This document shows, piece after piece, positions 25,253 to 32,280 of a stretch of DNA of 32,280 nt. Location of the stretch: the NCBI RefSeq assembly GCF_900142375.1, contig NZ_FRAR01000033.1, positions 1 to 32,280 of the forward strand. The letters are read 5' to 3'. The stretch is from Desulforamulus aeronauticus DSM 10349 (GTDB lineage: Bacteria; Bacillota; Desulfotomaculia; Desulfotomaculales; Desulfotomaculaceae). Position 1 is the stretch's first letter. The number at the start of each line of letters is the position of its first letter. The notes below the pieces were generated by a model. It saw nothing but the letters and a program-made list of their open reading frames with translations, ran no database searches and had not been told where the DNA came from. A program made the translations under genes and the position numbers.

Positions 25253-25281
25253 TTGTCGTGACTCACTTTGTGGGGTAAAAT
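25253..25281 (+). promoter_or_regulatory. Promoter for glycerate kinase
   Basis: TTGTCG (25253-25258), 17-bp spacer, TAAAAT (25276-25281), 40 nt before the ATG. Confidence 0.6.
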
Positions 25282-25321
25282 TTGATTAGCAGCTTAATTA
25301 TTCAAAATAGGGAGGATCTCT

Positions 25322-26479
25322 ATGCGAATCGTGTTAGCACCGGATTCTTATAAAGGAAGTTTATCTGCTGTAGCTGTTGCAACGGCGATGGAACAGGGTA
25401 TCCTTTCGATTTGGCCTCAAGCGGCGATCAAGAAGGTGCCTATCGCTGACGGTGGAGAAGGAACTGTTGCTGCCCTTGTTACGGCAACTGGTGGTCGCAT
25501 CATCTATGAAAATGTCATGGGTCCCTTAGGTGAGACTGTAGAAGCTTACTGGGGCATCCTGGGGGATCATAAAACAGCCGTTATTGAAATGGCCGCTGCC
25601 TCCGGACTGCCTCTGGTACCAACGGAAAAACGTGATCCCCGCATTGCCACCACTTACGGCACCGGGCAATTGATAAAAGCCGCCCTGGATCAGGGCATCC
25701 GTACGCTAATCATTGGTATCGGCGGTAGTGCTACCAACGATGGCGGGGCAGGCATGGCCCAAGCTCTAGGCGTTAAATTGCTGGACGAGGCCGGTAAGGA
25801 ATTACCCCTTGGAGGCGCAGCCCTTGCTAAGCTAGCTACCATAGATCTTTCTGGTATAGATCCCCAAGTAGCAGATGCCACTTTTTTAGTGGCTTGTGAT
25901 GTTACCAATCCCTTATGTGGTCCCCAAGGGGCCTCAGCAGTTTATGGACCCCAAAAGGGTGCCACCCCTGAGATGGTAACGGAATTAGATTTGGCCTTGG
26001 CAAGGTATGCCGACATCGCCAAAGTAGCCACCGGTAAAGATGTAGCGTCCTATCCTGGTGCCGGTGCTGCCGGTGGCTTAGGGGCCGGCTTGCTGCTATT
26101 TACCAAAGCAGAGCTTAAACCCGGTGTACAAATTGTCTTGGAAGCGGCTGGTTTTGAACATCTGGTTAAACAAGCGGACCTGGTGATTACCGGTGAAGGG
26201 GCAACGGATTTTCAAACATCCTTTGGCAAGGCCCCGGTGGGCGTTGCCAAGATTGCACAGCAGTATCAAGTGCCGGTTATCTGTCTATCCGGTGGTTTAG
26301 GACACGGCTGCGAGGATATCTTGCAGCAAGGGGTTACTGCCTTCATGAGCATCGTCCCCCACCCCATGAGTCTGAAGGAATGTATGGCTGATGCTCCTAA
26401 TCTCCTCCAAGCGGCAACAGCTCGGCTATGCCGATTACTATCGGTTGGGCTTCAATTAGGATGTAGCTCAGAAAAATAA
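25322..26479 (+). CDS. Glycerate kinase (GarK/GlxK family)
   Basis: Phosphorylates D-glycerate (2-phosphoglycerate is the usual product of this family), feeding lower glycolysis. The 385-aa protein starts with MRIVLAPDSYKGSLSA and has ADGGEGTV (42-49), VIEMAAASGLPLV, GIGGSATNDGGAGMAQALG (about 131-149), GAAGGLGAGLL and ITGEGATDFQTSFGKAP, all family signatures. Its ATG follows GGGAGG at 7 nt. Monocistronic, with its own promoter and a large hairpin after it. No glycerate-forming gene nearby. Confidence 0.95.
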   Translation: MRIVLAPDSYKGSLSAVAVATAMEQGILSIWPQAAIKKVPIADGGEGTVAALVTATGGRIIYENVMGPLGETVEAYWGILGDHKTAVIEMAAASGLPLVPTEKRDPRIATTYGTGQLIKAALDQGIRTLIIGIGGSATNDGGAGMAQALGVKLLDEAGKELPLGGAALAKLATIDLSGIDPQVADATFLVACDVTNPLCGPQGASAVYGPQKGATPEMVTELDLALARYADIAKVATGKDVASYPGAGAAGGLGAGLLLFTKAELKPGVQIVLEAAGFEHLVKQADLVITGEGATDFQTSFGKAPVGVAKIAQQYQVPVICLSGGLGHGCEDILQQGVTAFMSIVPHPMSLKECMADAPNLLQAATARLCRLLSVGLQLGCSSEK

Positions 26480-26482
26480 GCT

Positions 26483-26531
26483 AATTACATTTAGAGGGCA
26501 CCTCCTGACGAGGTGCCCTCTAAATGTAATT
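26483..26531 (+). terminator. 22-bp perfect hairpin after glycerate kinase
   Basis: A perfect 22-bp inverted repeat (arms 26483-26504 and 26510-26531) with a 5-nt loop. The T tract is poor (TTGTACTTTT). Probably a bidirectional terminator. Confidence 0.8.
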
Positions 26532-26644
26532 TGTACTTTTCCATATTCTAAAAGTAAATGGTTTTTATATTTTTAATCAAAGGATAATTCAAATAGAAAT
26601 TGAAAATAAAACCATATATATTTAAGATGTTTTTATGTGCCTTT

Positions 26645-26695
26645 TTTCAGACATTCATATTCACCTTTCAGACAGCCTTATACCCTTTATAGACA
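26645..26695 (+). promoter_or_regulatory. Probable AgrA (LytTR) operator-promoter module before agrC
   Basis: Two identical 9-bp direct repeats TTTCAGACA (26645-26653, 26666-26674) with a 12-bp spacer (21-bp period), then GCC-N6-CCTTTATAGACA (26675-26695). LytTR regulators such as AgrA bind 9-bp direct repeats spaced 12-13 bp. TAGACA resembles a -35, but no clear -10 follows at 17 bp. The same module recurs at 29558. Confidence 0.75.
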
Positions 26696-26751
26696 TACGT
26701 AAAGGATTTTAAACGAAAAACATCTAAATTTGTAGAAAGGAGCAACTCTAG

Positions 26752-28098
26752 TTGGATGACATGTCATTACTTCAACTACTATTCGTTTCATTGCCGGAAG
26801 TACTTCTAATAACCGCCCTTAGTTTCCAATTAACTGGGCTGCGTCTTAAATTACTAGATTTAATAGTAGTTGGTTTATTACAAACAATTGTCGCTTACCT
26901 GGTACGTCTAAGTCCTATCCCCTTTGGAGTTCATAGCATAATTCAAATAATTATTTTTATTGTAATTCTCAGGATTATTACAAGAAATGGATTTAGAGTT
27001 GTTATCATTACTGCACTGCTTGGATTAACGATTTATGCCTCTTTAGAAGCTTTAATCGCTCCTACTTTGTTGAATTTGTCAGGATATGATTTGAATGAAG
27101 TAATTTATAATCCTCTTATGAGAATTATCTTTTTCTTTCCCCAGGCCGTTATGATTTTACTCTTCATTTTTTTCTGTAAAAAATTTAGTTATCGACTGGT
27201 TGATTTTTCCCAAAATGGTCACGCAACACCAGGCCAAAATAAAAATATTTTAGATAGGTCGTATTTTTACCTATATGTATTAGTTCTTCTACCTGTTCAG
27301 TTAATGGCTCTTTTAAATATTGTGTTTTTTACTTCTCAGACCAATACATTTTCCAATCAATATTTAAATTTCCTAATTGCTTCCTTTAGTTTAATAATTG
27401 TCTTTATTACCGTTCTCTCAATGGGTGCTATAAAAAAAATCTCCACTTTAATAGGAAAAGAGTCTGAAGCCAAAAGCGCTACGGAAACTATTAGTCAATT
27501 GGATAAATTGATTCAGGCTATTAGAAAAACAAGACATGATCATAACCATCATCTACAAACAATCTATGGGCTCTTAGAAATAAATGAATATGAAATGGCG
27601 CGTGAATACATGCATAAGTTGCATTTACACCTTTCTACTCCAGCCCAGTTGGTTAAAACCGATCATCTGGGTGTTACAGCGTTATTGTACGCCAAAGCCG
27701 GCTTAGCAGAAATAAAGGGGCTGGACTTTGAGGTTCAAGTGGATGACAGTTTAAAAGATATTCCCCTGTCTACCATTGAATTAAATTCTGTATTAGGTAA
27801 CCTGATTGATAACGCCATAGAGGCCGCTGCCGATAAAGGAGAAGGAGAGAAGGTTAGGTTAGAAATTTCCACGGAACCGGGAGAATATCAATTTGTCATT
27901 GCCAATAGTGGTCATCCCATACCTCAAGAAATAATGAATCAAATATTTGAAACAACCTTTTCCACCAAAGGGAAAAATAGAGGGCTGGGATTGCCCATTA
28001 TAAAGGAAATCACAGAAAAATACTCGGGTACTATTGAAATTAATACAAGTCCAAATGAAACTGTTTTTATCTTACACATACCCATAGCGAAGGAGTAG
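26752..28098 (+). CDS. agrC: AgrC-like sensor histidine kinase
   Basis: Senses the cyclic peptide signal and phosphorylates the neighbouring LytTR regulator. The 448-aa protein has a polytopic N-terminus (about six helices, 1-225), a HPK10-type dimerisation helix with H262 in TRHDHNHHLQTIYGLLE, and a GHKL ATPase domain with NSVLGNLIDNAIEAA (N box) and GKNRGLGLPIIKE (G box). I kept the TTG start because AAAGGAG lies 9 nt upstream; the in-frame ATG at 26761 is too far from it. First gene of agrC-agrB-agrD-agrA, an order unlike S. aureus (BDCA). Confidence 0.9.
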   Translation: MDDMSLLQLLFVSLPEVLLITALSFQLTGLRLKLLDLIVVGLLQTIVAYLVRLSPIPFGVHSIIQIIIFIVILRIITRNGFRVVIITALLGLTIYASLEALIAPTLLNLSGYDLNEVIYNPLMRIIFFFPQAVMILLFIFFCKKFSYRLVDFSQNGHATPGQNKNILDRSYFYLYVLVLLPVQLMALLNIVFFTSQTNTFSNQYLNFLIASFSLIIVFITVLSMGAIKKISTLIGKESEAKSATETISQLDKLIQAIRKTRHDHNHHLQTIYGLLEINEYEMAREYMHKLHLHLSTPAQLVKTDHLGVTALLYAKAGLAEIKGLDFEVQVDDSLKDIPLSTIELNSVLGNLIDNAIEAAADKGEGEKVRLEISTEPGEYQFVIANSGHPIPQEIMNQIFETTFSTKGKNRGLGLPIIKEITEKYSGTIEINTSPNETVFILHIPIAKE

Positions 28099-28102
28099 GA
28101 AA

Positions 28103-28597
28103 GTGATGAACTTAAGTACATTGGCCGGCGCAATTGCTGTTCATGTGGCAGAAACTACGGGGTTAGAAGAAGAAAAGATCGATACCGTACGTTTTGGTTT
28201 GGAAATAATTCTCGGAGCCCTTATTAAAGGAATAGTACTTTTCTCCTTAGCTTACCTGTTCGGTGTTCTACCTCATGTAGTAGTAGGGTTGATCACTGCC
28301 GGTATGTTTCGTATGTTATCCGGTGATGCCCATTGTACCAGTTATAGCAGATGCTTAGCATTTGGAGTACTGGTCTACCTGCTGATCGGAAAAATCGCCC
28401 TTGTTATGGTTCCCATCCTAACACCAACCATAATCTTAATAGTAGCCAGTTTAATTGCTATTACTTCATTTCTGTGCACGGTCAAATGGGTGCCTGGCGA
28501 AGTTCCTTATCGCACCATGAGTGGACCTAGGGAAATCCTTCTATTTAAATTTTTGTCCTTAGTCTACCTATTCGTTTGGCTTGGGCTAATTAGGTGA
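28103..28597 (+). CDS. agrB: AgrB-like autoinducer-processing membrane peptidase
   Basis: Membrane cysteine peptidase that cleaves the AgrD C-terminal tail and helps cyclise the signal. The 164-aa protein is short for the family (~190) but has the catalytic pair at the same positions as S. aureus AgrB, H77 and C84, in GDAHCTSYSRC. It has about four or five membrane helices. The start is GTG, or ATG 3 nt later, served by AGGAG that overlaps the agrC stop. Its stop overlaps the agrD ribosome site. Confidence 0.92.
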   Translation: MMNLSTLAGAIAVHVAETTGLEEEKIDTVRFGLEIILGALIKGIVLFSLAYLFGVLPHVVVGLITAGMFRMLSGDAHCTSYSRCLAFGVLVYLLIGKIALVMVPILTPTIILIVASLIAITSFLCTVKWVPGEVPYRTMSGPREILLFKFLSLVYLFVWLGLIR

Positions 28598-28602
28598 ACC
28601 CC

Positions 28603-28728
28603 ATGCATCTGCTTAAAAAACTGATTTACAGTCCTATTGTACTGTCCGCCTTATTTGTCGCTGCCATCGGCATTAAACCTGCCAGCTTTTATACTTGGTA
28701 CCAACCTGCTCCCCCCACTAAGAAATAA
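28603..28728 (+). CDS. agrD: AgrD-like autoinducer precursor with Ser in place of Cys
   Basis: A 41-aa precursor between agrB and agrA, with AGGTGA 5 nt before the ATG, overlapping the agrB stop. It has the AgrD three-part layout: amphipathic/hydrophobic N-terminus (MHLLKKLIYSPIVLSALF), core AAIGIKPASFYTW, and a YQPAPPTKK tail that matches the YQPExPEE-like tails of clostridial AgrD. The ring-closing Cys is absent; Ser28 stands at that position, four residues before the YQP tail. The predicted product is therefore a serine lactone (ring SFYTW or SFYTWY), a form known from the Staphylococcus intermedius group. Ring boundaries are inferred. Confidence 0.85.
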   Translation: MHLLKKLIYSPIVLSALFVAAIGIKPASFYTWYQPAPPTKK

Positions 28729-28755
28729 CAGGTAGAAAGGTTTTTCATCATTATT

Positions 28756-29511
28756 ATGATAACGGTACTAATTGCGGAAGATGACCCGTCTATGCGCCAT
28801 ATTCTTAATAAAACATTATCTCAAATACCGGGAGTCAAAGTTGTGGGGGAAGCGGCTGATGGGCTTACTGCTTTAACCATGGTGGAAAACCTAAAGCCGC
28901 GGGTGGTCTTTATTGATATTGACCTGCCCCAAAAAAACGGTCTGGATTTGGCAAGGGAAATTTGTGATATTAACCCCCAAACCATTCTCGTTTTTGCTAC
29001 CGCTTATGACGACTATACCCAAGAAGCTTTTGAAGTATATGCCTTCGATTACCTAGTAAAACCTTACAAACTTGGCCGAATTAAGAAAACTATGGAAAGA
29101 ATAAAGCAACTTGAGCTTAGAAGAACGCCCTTAGCAAACTATCTTCACCCCAACGCAATAGGCGATGGTACTTCTTCTCGCATCGTTGTTCGGCAAAATG
29201 AACGATTGTTATTTCTGGATACAAAAGAGATGCTTTTTATTACCAAAGAAGATAGAAAAACGGTCATTTATTTTCCCAAACAACAAATAAGCATCATGGA
29301 AAATCTAGAGGACATTGAAAAAAGGTTACCCAACAGTATTTTTTTTCGATCTCACCGGAGCTATATTGTAAATTTAGCTCTGATCAAGAAAATCTTTCCT
29401 TATGGAAGAAAAGGCTATGAAATCGCTTTTGCAGAGAGCAAGGAAACAGCATTGCTAACAAGTGAAAGATTTAAGGCACTGGAAAAGAGATTAAAATTGG
29501 TAATCAGTTAG
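28756..29511 (+). CDS. agrA: AgrA-like LytTR response regulator
   Basis: Transcription regulator phosphorylated by the AgrC-like kinase. The 251-aa protein has a receiver domain (1-120) with acidic pocket E8-D9-D10, phospho-acceptor D54 (FIDIDLP), Thr and Lys of FATAYDD and YLVKPYK, then a LytTR DNA-binding domain (about 145-250) with RSHRSYIVNLALIKKIFPYGRKGYEI. The ribosome site AGAAAGG lies 15 nt upstream of the ATG, unusually far; ATT codons at 28750/28753 are closer but unlikely. Its stop codon lies inside a terminator stem. Likely binds the 21-bp-period repeats at 26645 and 29558. Confidence 0.93.
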   Translation: MITVLIAEDDPSMRHILNKTLSQIPGVKVVGEAADGLTALTMVENLKPRVVFIDIDLPQKNGLDLAREICDINPQTILVFATAYDDYTQEAFEVYAFDYLVKPYKLGRIKKTMERIKQLELRRTPLANYLHPNAIGDGTSSRIVVRQNERLLFLDTKEMLFITKEDRKTVIYFPKQQISIMENLEDIEKRLPNSIFFRSHRSYIVNLALIKKIFPYGRKGYEIAFAESKETALLTSERFKALEKRLKLVIS

Positions 29512-29540
29512 AGGGGACACTTCCAAGATGTCCTCTCTTT
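29511..29540 (+). terminator. Terminator overlapping the agrA stop codon
   Basis: Stem GAGGGGACA / TGTCCTCTC (9 bp, one G-U) with a 9-nt loop, followed by TTTCTTTT. The stem starts at the last base of the agrA stop. Confidence 0.88.
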
Positions 29541-29557
29541 CTTTTAATTTCAAACAT

Positions 29558-29608
29558 TTTCGGACATGAAAAGATACTATTCAGATAGCCAAACATCCTT
29601 TATAGACA
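29558..29608 (+). promoter_or_regulatory. Second AgrA-type operator-promoter module
   Basis: Direct repeats TTTCGGACA (29558-29566) and ATTCAGATA (29579-29587), 21-bp period, then GCC-N6-CCTTTATAGACA (29588-29608), the same spacing as the module before agrC. TAGACA (29603-29608) and TAATTA (29626-29631) are 17 bp apart. It points to the secreted amidase-like gene at 29963. Confidence 0.72.
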
Positions 29609-29631
29609 ATTTCTGTAGACATACTTAATTA

Positions 29632-29962
29632 TGGTTGGTAGTATTTCTTTAATCTTTACAATATTCAAAGTAGAAACTTTCTTTGAAGGAGGTGGTAACA
29701 ATCTATTGAGTTTTACTTTCTGCTTTGAATTTATGGTAAGCAATTTGTCATTTTATGTGTAATGTGCATTGAGGATTTTAGATATGGAGCCAGAAACAAA
29801 AACATACCTTGTAAAAATTATCGTCATGGTGGGAGCAGGGCCAACAGGACACTATTATTTCAATCTGGTGTGGATGTCTCTACCTTAAAATACCTCAAAG
29901 CAAAGAATCGGAATGGTATCAAAAGGACCGTCGCATTGACACCTTATACGGGAGGTTTCGAA
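29632..29962 (+). other. Long leader of the amidase-like gene
   Basis: About 330 nt between the AgrA-type module and the gene. It has a very strong ribosome site AAGGAGGTGG (29686-29695) not associated with a normal start codon. The downstream reading frame is open for 67 codons before the true ATG but lacks a ribosome site at its first ATG. No clear hairpin or known riboswitch. Confidence 0.45.
29706..29762 (+). CDS. Possible 18-codon leader peptide
   Basis: TTG start 10-12 nt after a near-perfect Shine-Dalgarno sequence, encoding MSFTFCFEFMVSNLSFYV and then TAA. The strong ribosome site is the main evidence. A chance ORF of this length is common, so this is tentative. It might be a leader or small secreted/toxic peptide of the agr output RNA. 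Confidence 0.2.
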   Translation: MSFTFCFEFMVSNLSFYV

Positions 29963-31249
29963 ATGAAAAAATTATTCGTCACCCTGATTATGTTATGTTT
30001 AATTTTTTTAAATCACACCAGCTCTTTTGCAAGCAATAATCCAGTGAACAGCCAATATCAACAAATTAACAATTTAAGTAATGACAAAGAAAAAATAACT
30101 GCTTTAGTAGAGTTATACTTTAACCTATACAACGATGGTTTGAAGAACTTGGAAAATATCGACTGGGATATTTTATTCAATGAAAACACTAACACAAAAT
30201 TGTTTAAGGATGTTTACTCTTATGATTTAGATTACAATAAACTTTATGGTGTAAAGCTAGACAGTTTTAATAATCATATTAAATATAACGATATAATTCT
30301 ATCCGATAATGAGGCTACTGTTGATTTATCTTTCGGAGCAAATATAAAATATGCACACTTAAAAGGCATTACGACTCAAGTTAGTAATGTAAATTATATT
30401 TTTAAATTTAGGAAAATGGATTCTTTATGGAAAATAACTGGTATTGACACAGATAGGTATGGCGTAAGCTCCTTAAAACAAAAATTTAATGTCAATTCTT
30501 TGATTGAATTAAAAGAAGATGAAAAAATCGAACTTGATAATTACTTCAATGATTTACGAAACACCGCTGCTTTATCTAAAAGAAATATTGATAGTAACAA
30601 AAATGCGAAAACTGATTCATCTCAATCACTGGATAATAATTCTCAAATTAAAGATTCTAATATAACACCAGCTGCCACCGTAAACTATACTAGCAGTAAT
30701 GGAGCATCATATGCTAGGAAATATGGGAAGGCCGGTCCCAGTTATTTTTACAATATTTCAGGAAACGATTGTACTAACTTTGTTTCCCAATGCGTTTGGG
30801 CTGGTTACGGTGGATGGGATCCATCTGGAGATACCAACGGAGTCAATGCTCAACGTGTAAGTAATAAATTTCGTATGACTAGTAATTGGTATGCAGGCTC
30901 TGGTGGAGGCCTATCTAATTGGGAAAATGTAAATTCTTTCTATAGTTATGTTACAACAAATACGGGAGTGGGTCCTAAAGGAACTGGGTATGAAATAGGC
31001 AAGTCCCCTTCATCCTTTAATTATGGACAAATATCAAAGGGGAATGTTTTACAAGGATGGCCTAGTTACTATACTACCTATCTACATTCAATATATATTA
31101 GTGACGTACTATATCCAGGAGATCCATTGGAAATATTATACTGCGGACACACAAGTAATGTAACAGACCAAATACTTACAGAGTTCACGAAATGGGTAGG
31201 TAGTGCTGGGAAAATGCGGGGAATTAGGTTTACTAGCGCTAGTTATTAA
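29963..31249 (+). CDS. Secreted amidase_6-domain protein, probable Agr target
   Basis: A 428-aa exported protein. The ATG at 29963 is chosen because GGGAGG lies 7 nt upstream and it starts a textbook signal peptide (MKKLFVTLIMLCLIFL..., cleavage likely after SSFA, residue 23). Residues ~30-170 form an NTF2-like or uncharacterised alpha/beta domain, then a low-complexity Asn/Ser linker (about 195-235), then an amidase_6-type domain (about 236-428) with the signature NDCTNFVSQC (catalytic-type C270) and candidate His375 (TYLHSIYISD) or the later CGHTSN. Such domains have a papain-like fold and are thought to cut peptides or amides in the wall. Substrate unknown. Codon use is AT-richer than the housekeeping half of the window. 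Confidence 0.82.
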   Translation: MKKLFVTLIMLCLIFLNHTSSFASNNPVNSQYQQINNLSNDKEKITALVELYFNLYNDGLKNLENIDWDILFNENTNTKLFKDVYSYDLDYNKLYGVKLDSFNNHIKYNDIILSDNEATVDLSFGANIKYAHLKGITTQVSNVNYIFKFRKMDSLWKITGIDTDRYGVSSLKQKFNVNSLIELKEDEKIELDNYFNDLRNTAALSKRNIDSNKNAKTDSSQSLDNNSQIKDSNITPAATVNYTSSNGASYARKYGKAGPSYFYNISGNDCTNFVSQCVWAGYGGWDPSGDTNGVNAQRVSNKFRMTSNWYAGSGGGLSNWENVNSFYSYVTTNTGVGPKGTGYEIGKSPSSFNYGQISKGNVLQGWPSYYTTYLHSIYISDVLYPGDPLEILYCGHTSNVTDQILTEFTKWVGSAGKMRGIRFTSASY

Positions 31250-31265
31250 ATTTCTTTTCTAATTG

Positions 31266-31320
31266 AAAGGGATTTTCGCTTAACTATTTAATTAGTTAAT
31301 GTGCAAATCCCTTTTGCTTT
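31266..31320 (+). terminator. Terminator after the amidase-like gene
   Basis: AAAGGGATTT / AAATCCCTTT (10 bp) with inner pairing TTAACT / AGTTAA, followed by TGCTTT. Confidence 0.75.
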
Positions 31321-31343
31321 ATTAAGAAGAGGAGGTTGTATAT

Positions 31344-31856
31344 ATTAAAAAAACAATCACAAGATTAATAACTGGAACTATTTTGATCTTATTTGTTATA
31401 TTGTCAATTATTTATAAAGATCAAATAATATTATATTTAGTAGACAAAGCAGACGATCCTAAAATTACTATCAGGACTCATTTTGAGGGGATTAACAGAC
31501 ACAATCCCACTGTAGTTAGGTCAACCCTGCATGAGAGTATCGTATACAAAAACAATTCGTATTCATTTGATGATGTTGAAGAGTGGAAAATCCTGAGCCT
31601 AAATAAGGATTCTATCAAAACCCAAAAATATTTATATGAATTAAAATATTTTCAAAAAGACCGATTTAAATCACCTCCTTACGCTGTTGCAGTATGTCAA
31701 GTAAAATATTATTTAAAGTTAAAGCCTTTAGATGAAACAGCTATTCGATTCGATGACACTTTGGAGGGTATTCAAGGTTATGGAATATGGTATTATTATT
31801 TAGTTAAAGAAACTCGTTCTTCCCCATGGAGAATCGTGGATCATGGCTTCATATAA
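31344..31856 (+). CDS. Membrane-anchored or exported protein, DUF4829-like, with apparent ATT start
   Basis: Starting at ATT (31344), 8 nt after GGAGG, gives 170 aa with N-terminus IKKTITRLITGTILILFVILSII, a typical signal/anchor helix. The first conventional start (TTG 31383, 157 aa) would cut the helix and has no ribosome site. The rest is a small alpha/beta domain ending WYYYLVKETRSSPWRIVDHGF, which resembles the end of DUF4829 proteins (recognition tentative). Function unknown. It lies just downstream of the secreted amidase-like gene but after a terminator. Either translation from ATT or a recently damaged ATG is possible. Confidence 0.6.
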   Translation: MKKTITRLITGTILILFVILSIIYKDQIILYLVDKADDPKITIRTHFEGINRHNPTVVRSTLHESIVYKNNSYSFDDVEEWKILSLNKDSIKTQKYLYELKYFQKDRFKSPPYAVAVCQVKYYLKLKPLDETAIRFDDTLEGIQGYGIWYYYLVKETRSSPWRIVDHGFI

Positions 31857-31900
31857 AAAATAAGGATTAGAGAGCATCAAGGCAGGACATATTAACCCCG

Positions 31901-31922
31901 GGTGTCGATGGGGTGTCGATGG
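31901..31922. repeat. Tandem 11-bp duplication near the IS end
   Basis: Two perfect adjacent copies of GGTGTCGATGG, followed by GACGGTTCGAGATC. It lies between the small exported gene and the transposase end, so it may be at or near the terminal inverted repeat of the insertion sequence. Confidence 0.6.
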
Positions 31923-31955
31923 GACGGTTCGAGATCACTGAAAAAATACCCTATT

Positions 31956-32280
31956 TCAAGCAGTCTTGAGTAAATATTTCAAGTAATTTCCCATAAAGAA
32001 CAGTTTTACTTCCATAACACAATATTTTTTATCAAAACAAGAGGATACCAGGCTGGCTATCCTCTTTAAATTTACCGCTAATACCGTTAATTTTGCTTGC
32101 ATTTGCATACTTTTTAGACCATAGCCACGGGCTCGGTCTAAACCATGAAATCTTTTTATTTCTCCGTTTTTTCCTTCATGACAGGCTCTTTTTTTGTACG
32201 CTAACTTGAATTCTTCTGTCTTCTCTCGTTTACTATATCCATAAAATTCTGGGGTATTGACGCTCACTTCAAGTATTTTT
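31956..32280 (-). mobile_element. IS1182-like transposase, C-terminal part (cut by window edge)
   Basis: The frame is open through the right edge; ~108 residues are visible. They contain ACHEGKNGEIKRFHGLDRARGYGL and MQAKLTVLAVNLKRIASL, the C-terminal part of DDE transposases of the IS1182 family, with the catalytic Glu in HEGKNGEIK. The stop is at 31956. Whether the full gene is intact lies outside the window. A hint of an element end is seen at about 31895-31935. Confidence 0.85.

Noticed and set aside
29762-29962. 67-codon N-terminal extension of the amidase-like protein from ATG 29762
   Set aside because: No ribosome site, and it would bury a perfect signal peptide that starts at 29963 behind GGGAGG.
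1-32280. CRISPR array, tRNA genes or phage genes
   Set aside because: No regularly spaced repeats, no tRNA cloverleaf with TTCGA arm recognised, and no phage structural or integrase genes were seen.

Overview
The window looks like chromosome of a low-to-mid GC, spore-forming, anaerobic Firmicute of the Peptococcaceae type (Desulfotomaculum/Desulforamulus-like). This is inferred from the gene set: a small assimilatory-type sulfite reductase of the kind known from sulfate reducers, a sporulation-kinase-like histidine kinase, BirA/BioY biotin control, an Agr peptide locus, and the lysS-greA pair next to an rrn operon. I could not run a database search, so the genus is a guess.

Layout. 1-440: 5' end of a 16S rRNA gene leaving the window to the left, with leader and promoter, all on the minus strand. 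571-5865 (minus): greA-lysS, a stand-alone dehydrogenase resembling cyanobacterial acyl-ACP reductase, then coaX-dusB. 6045-6823 (plus): small sulfite reductase under a promoter that overlaps a palindrome. 6829-8635 (minus): bioY and birA, each preceded by a 32-bp BirA-type operator. 8641-12443 (minus): nadA-nadB-nadC behind a long, structured leader. 12453-15634 (minus): pantothenate operon, a DUF2520-type reductase (candidate PanG) followed by panB-panC-panD, behind an attenuator-like leader. With coaX, the window carries most of the route to CoA, and nadABC makes the NAD(P) precursor quinolinate and its mononucleotide.

15674-17761 (plus): a DUF1648 membrane protein and a CCA/poly(A)-polymerase-family tRNA nucleotidyltransferase. 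17802-22609 (plus): a probable zinc-starvation cluster under a Zur/Fur-like operator: ZnuA-like lipoprotein, COG0701 permease, its TIGR03943 partner, a COG0523 GTPase with a CxCC motif and His-rich loop, and a shortened GTPase-like protein with a C-terminal membrane anchor. No ZnuB or ZnuC is present. 22759-23034: a 75-aa orphan. 23119-24780 (minus): PAS-PAS histidine kinase. 25253-26531 (plus): glycerate kinase.

26645-31320 (plus): a complete agr-type quorum-sensing locus in the order agrC-agrB-agrD-agrA. The 41-aa AgrD was found by reading the gap between agrB and agrA and has Ser where Cys normally closes the ring. Two near-identical promoter modules with 21-bp-period direct repeats lie before agrC and before a secreted amidase-like protein, which suggests an AgrA circuit and a target gene. 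31266-32280: a small membrane-anchored protein whose best start is ATT, then the C-terminal end of an IS1182-like transposase running off the right edge.

The most promising unusual biology is the zinc cluster without an ABC permease, the serine-type Agr signal with its linked target, and the acyl-ACP-reductase-like enzyme in a non-photosynthetic bacterium.
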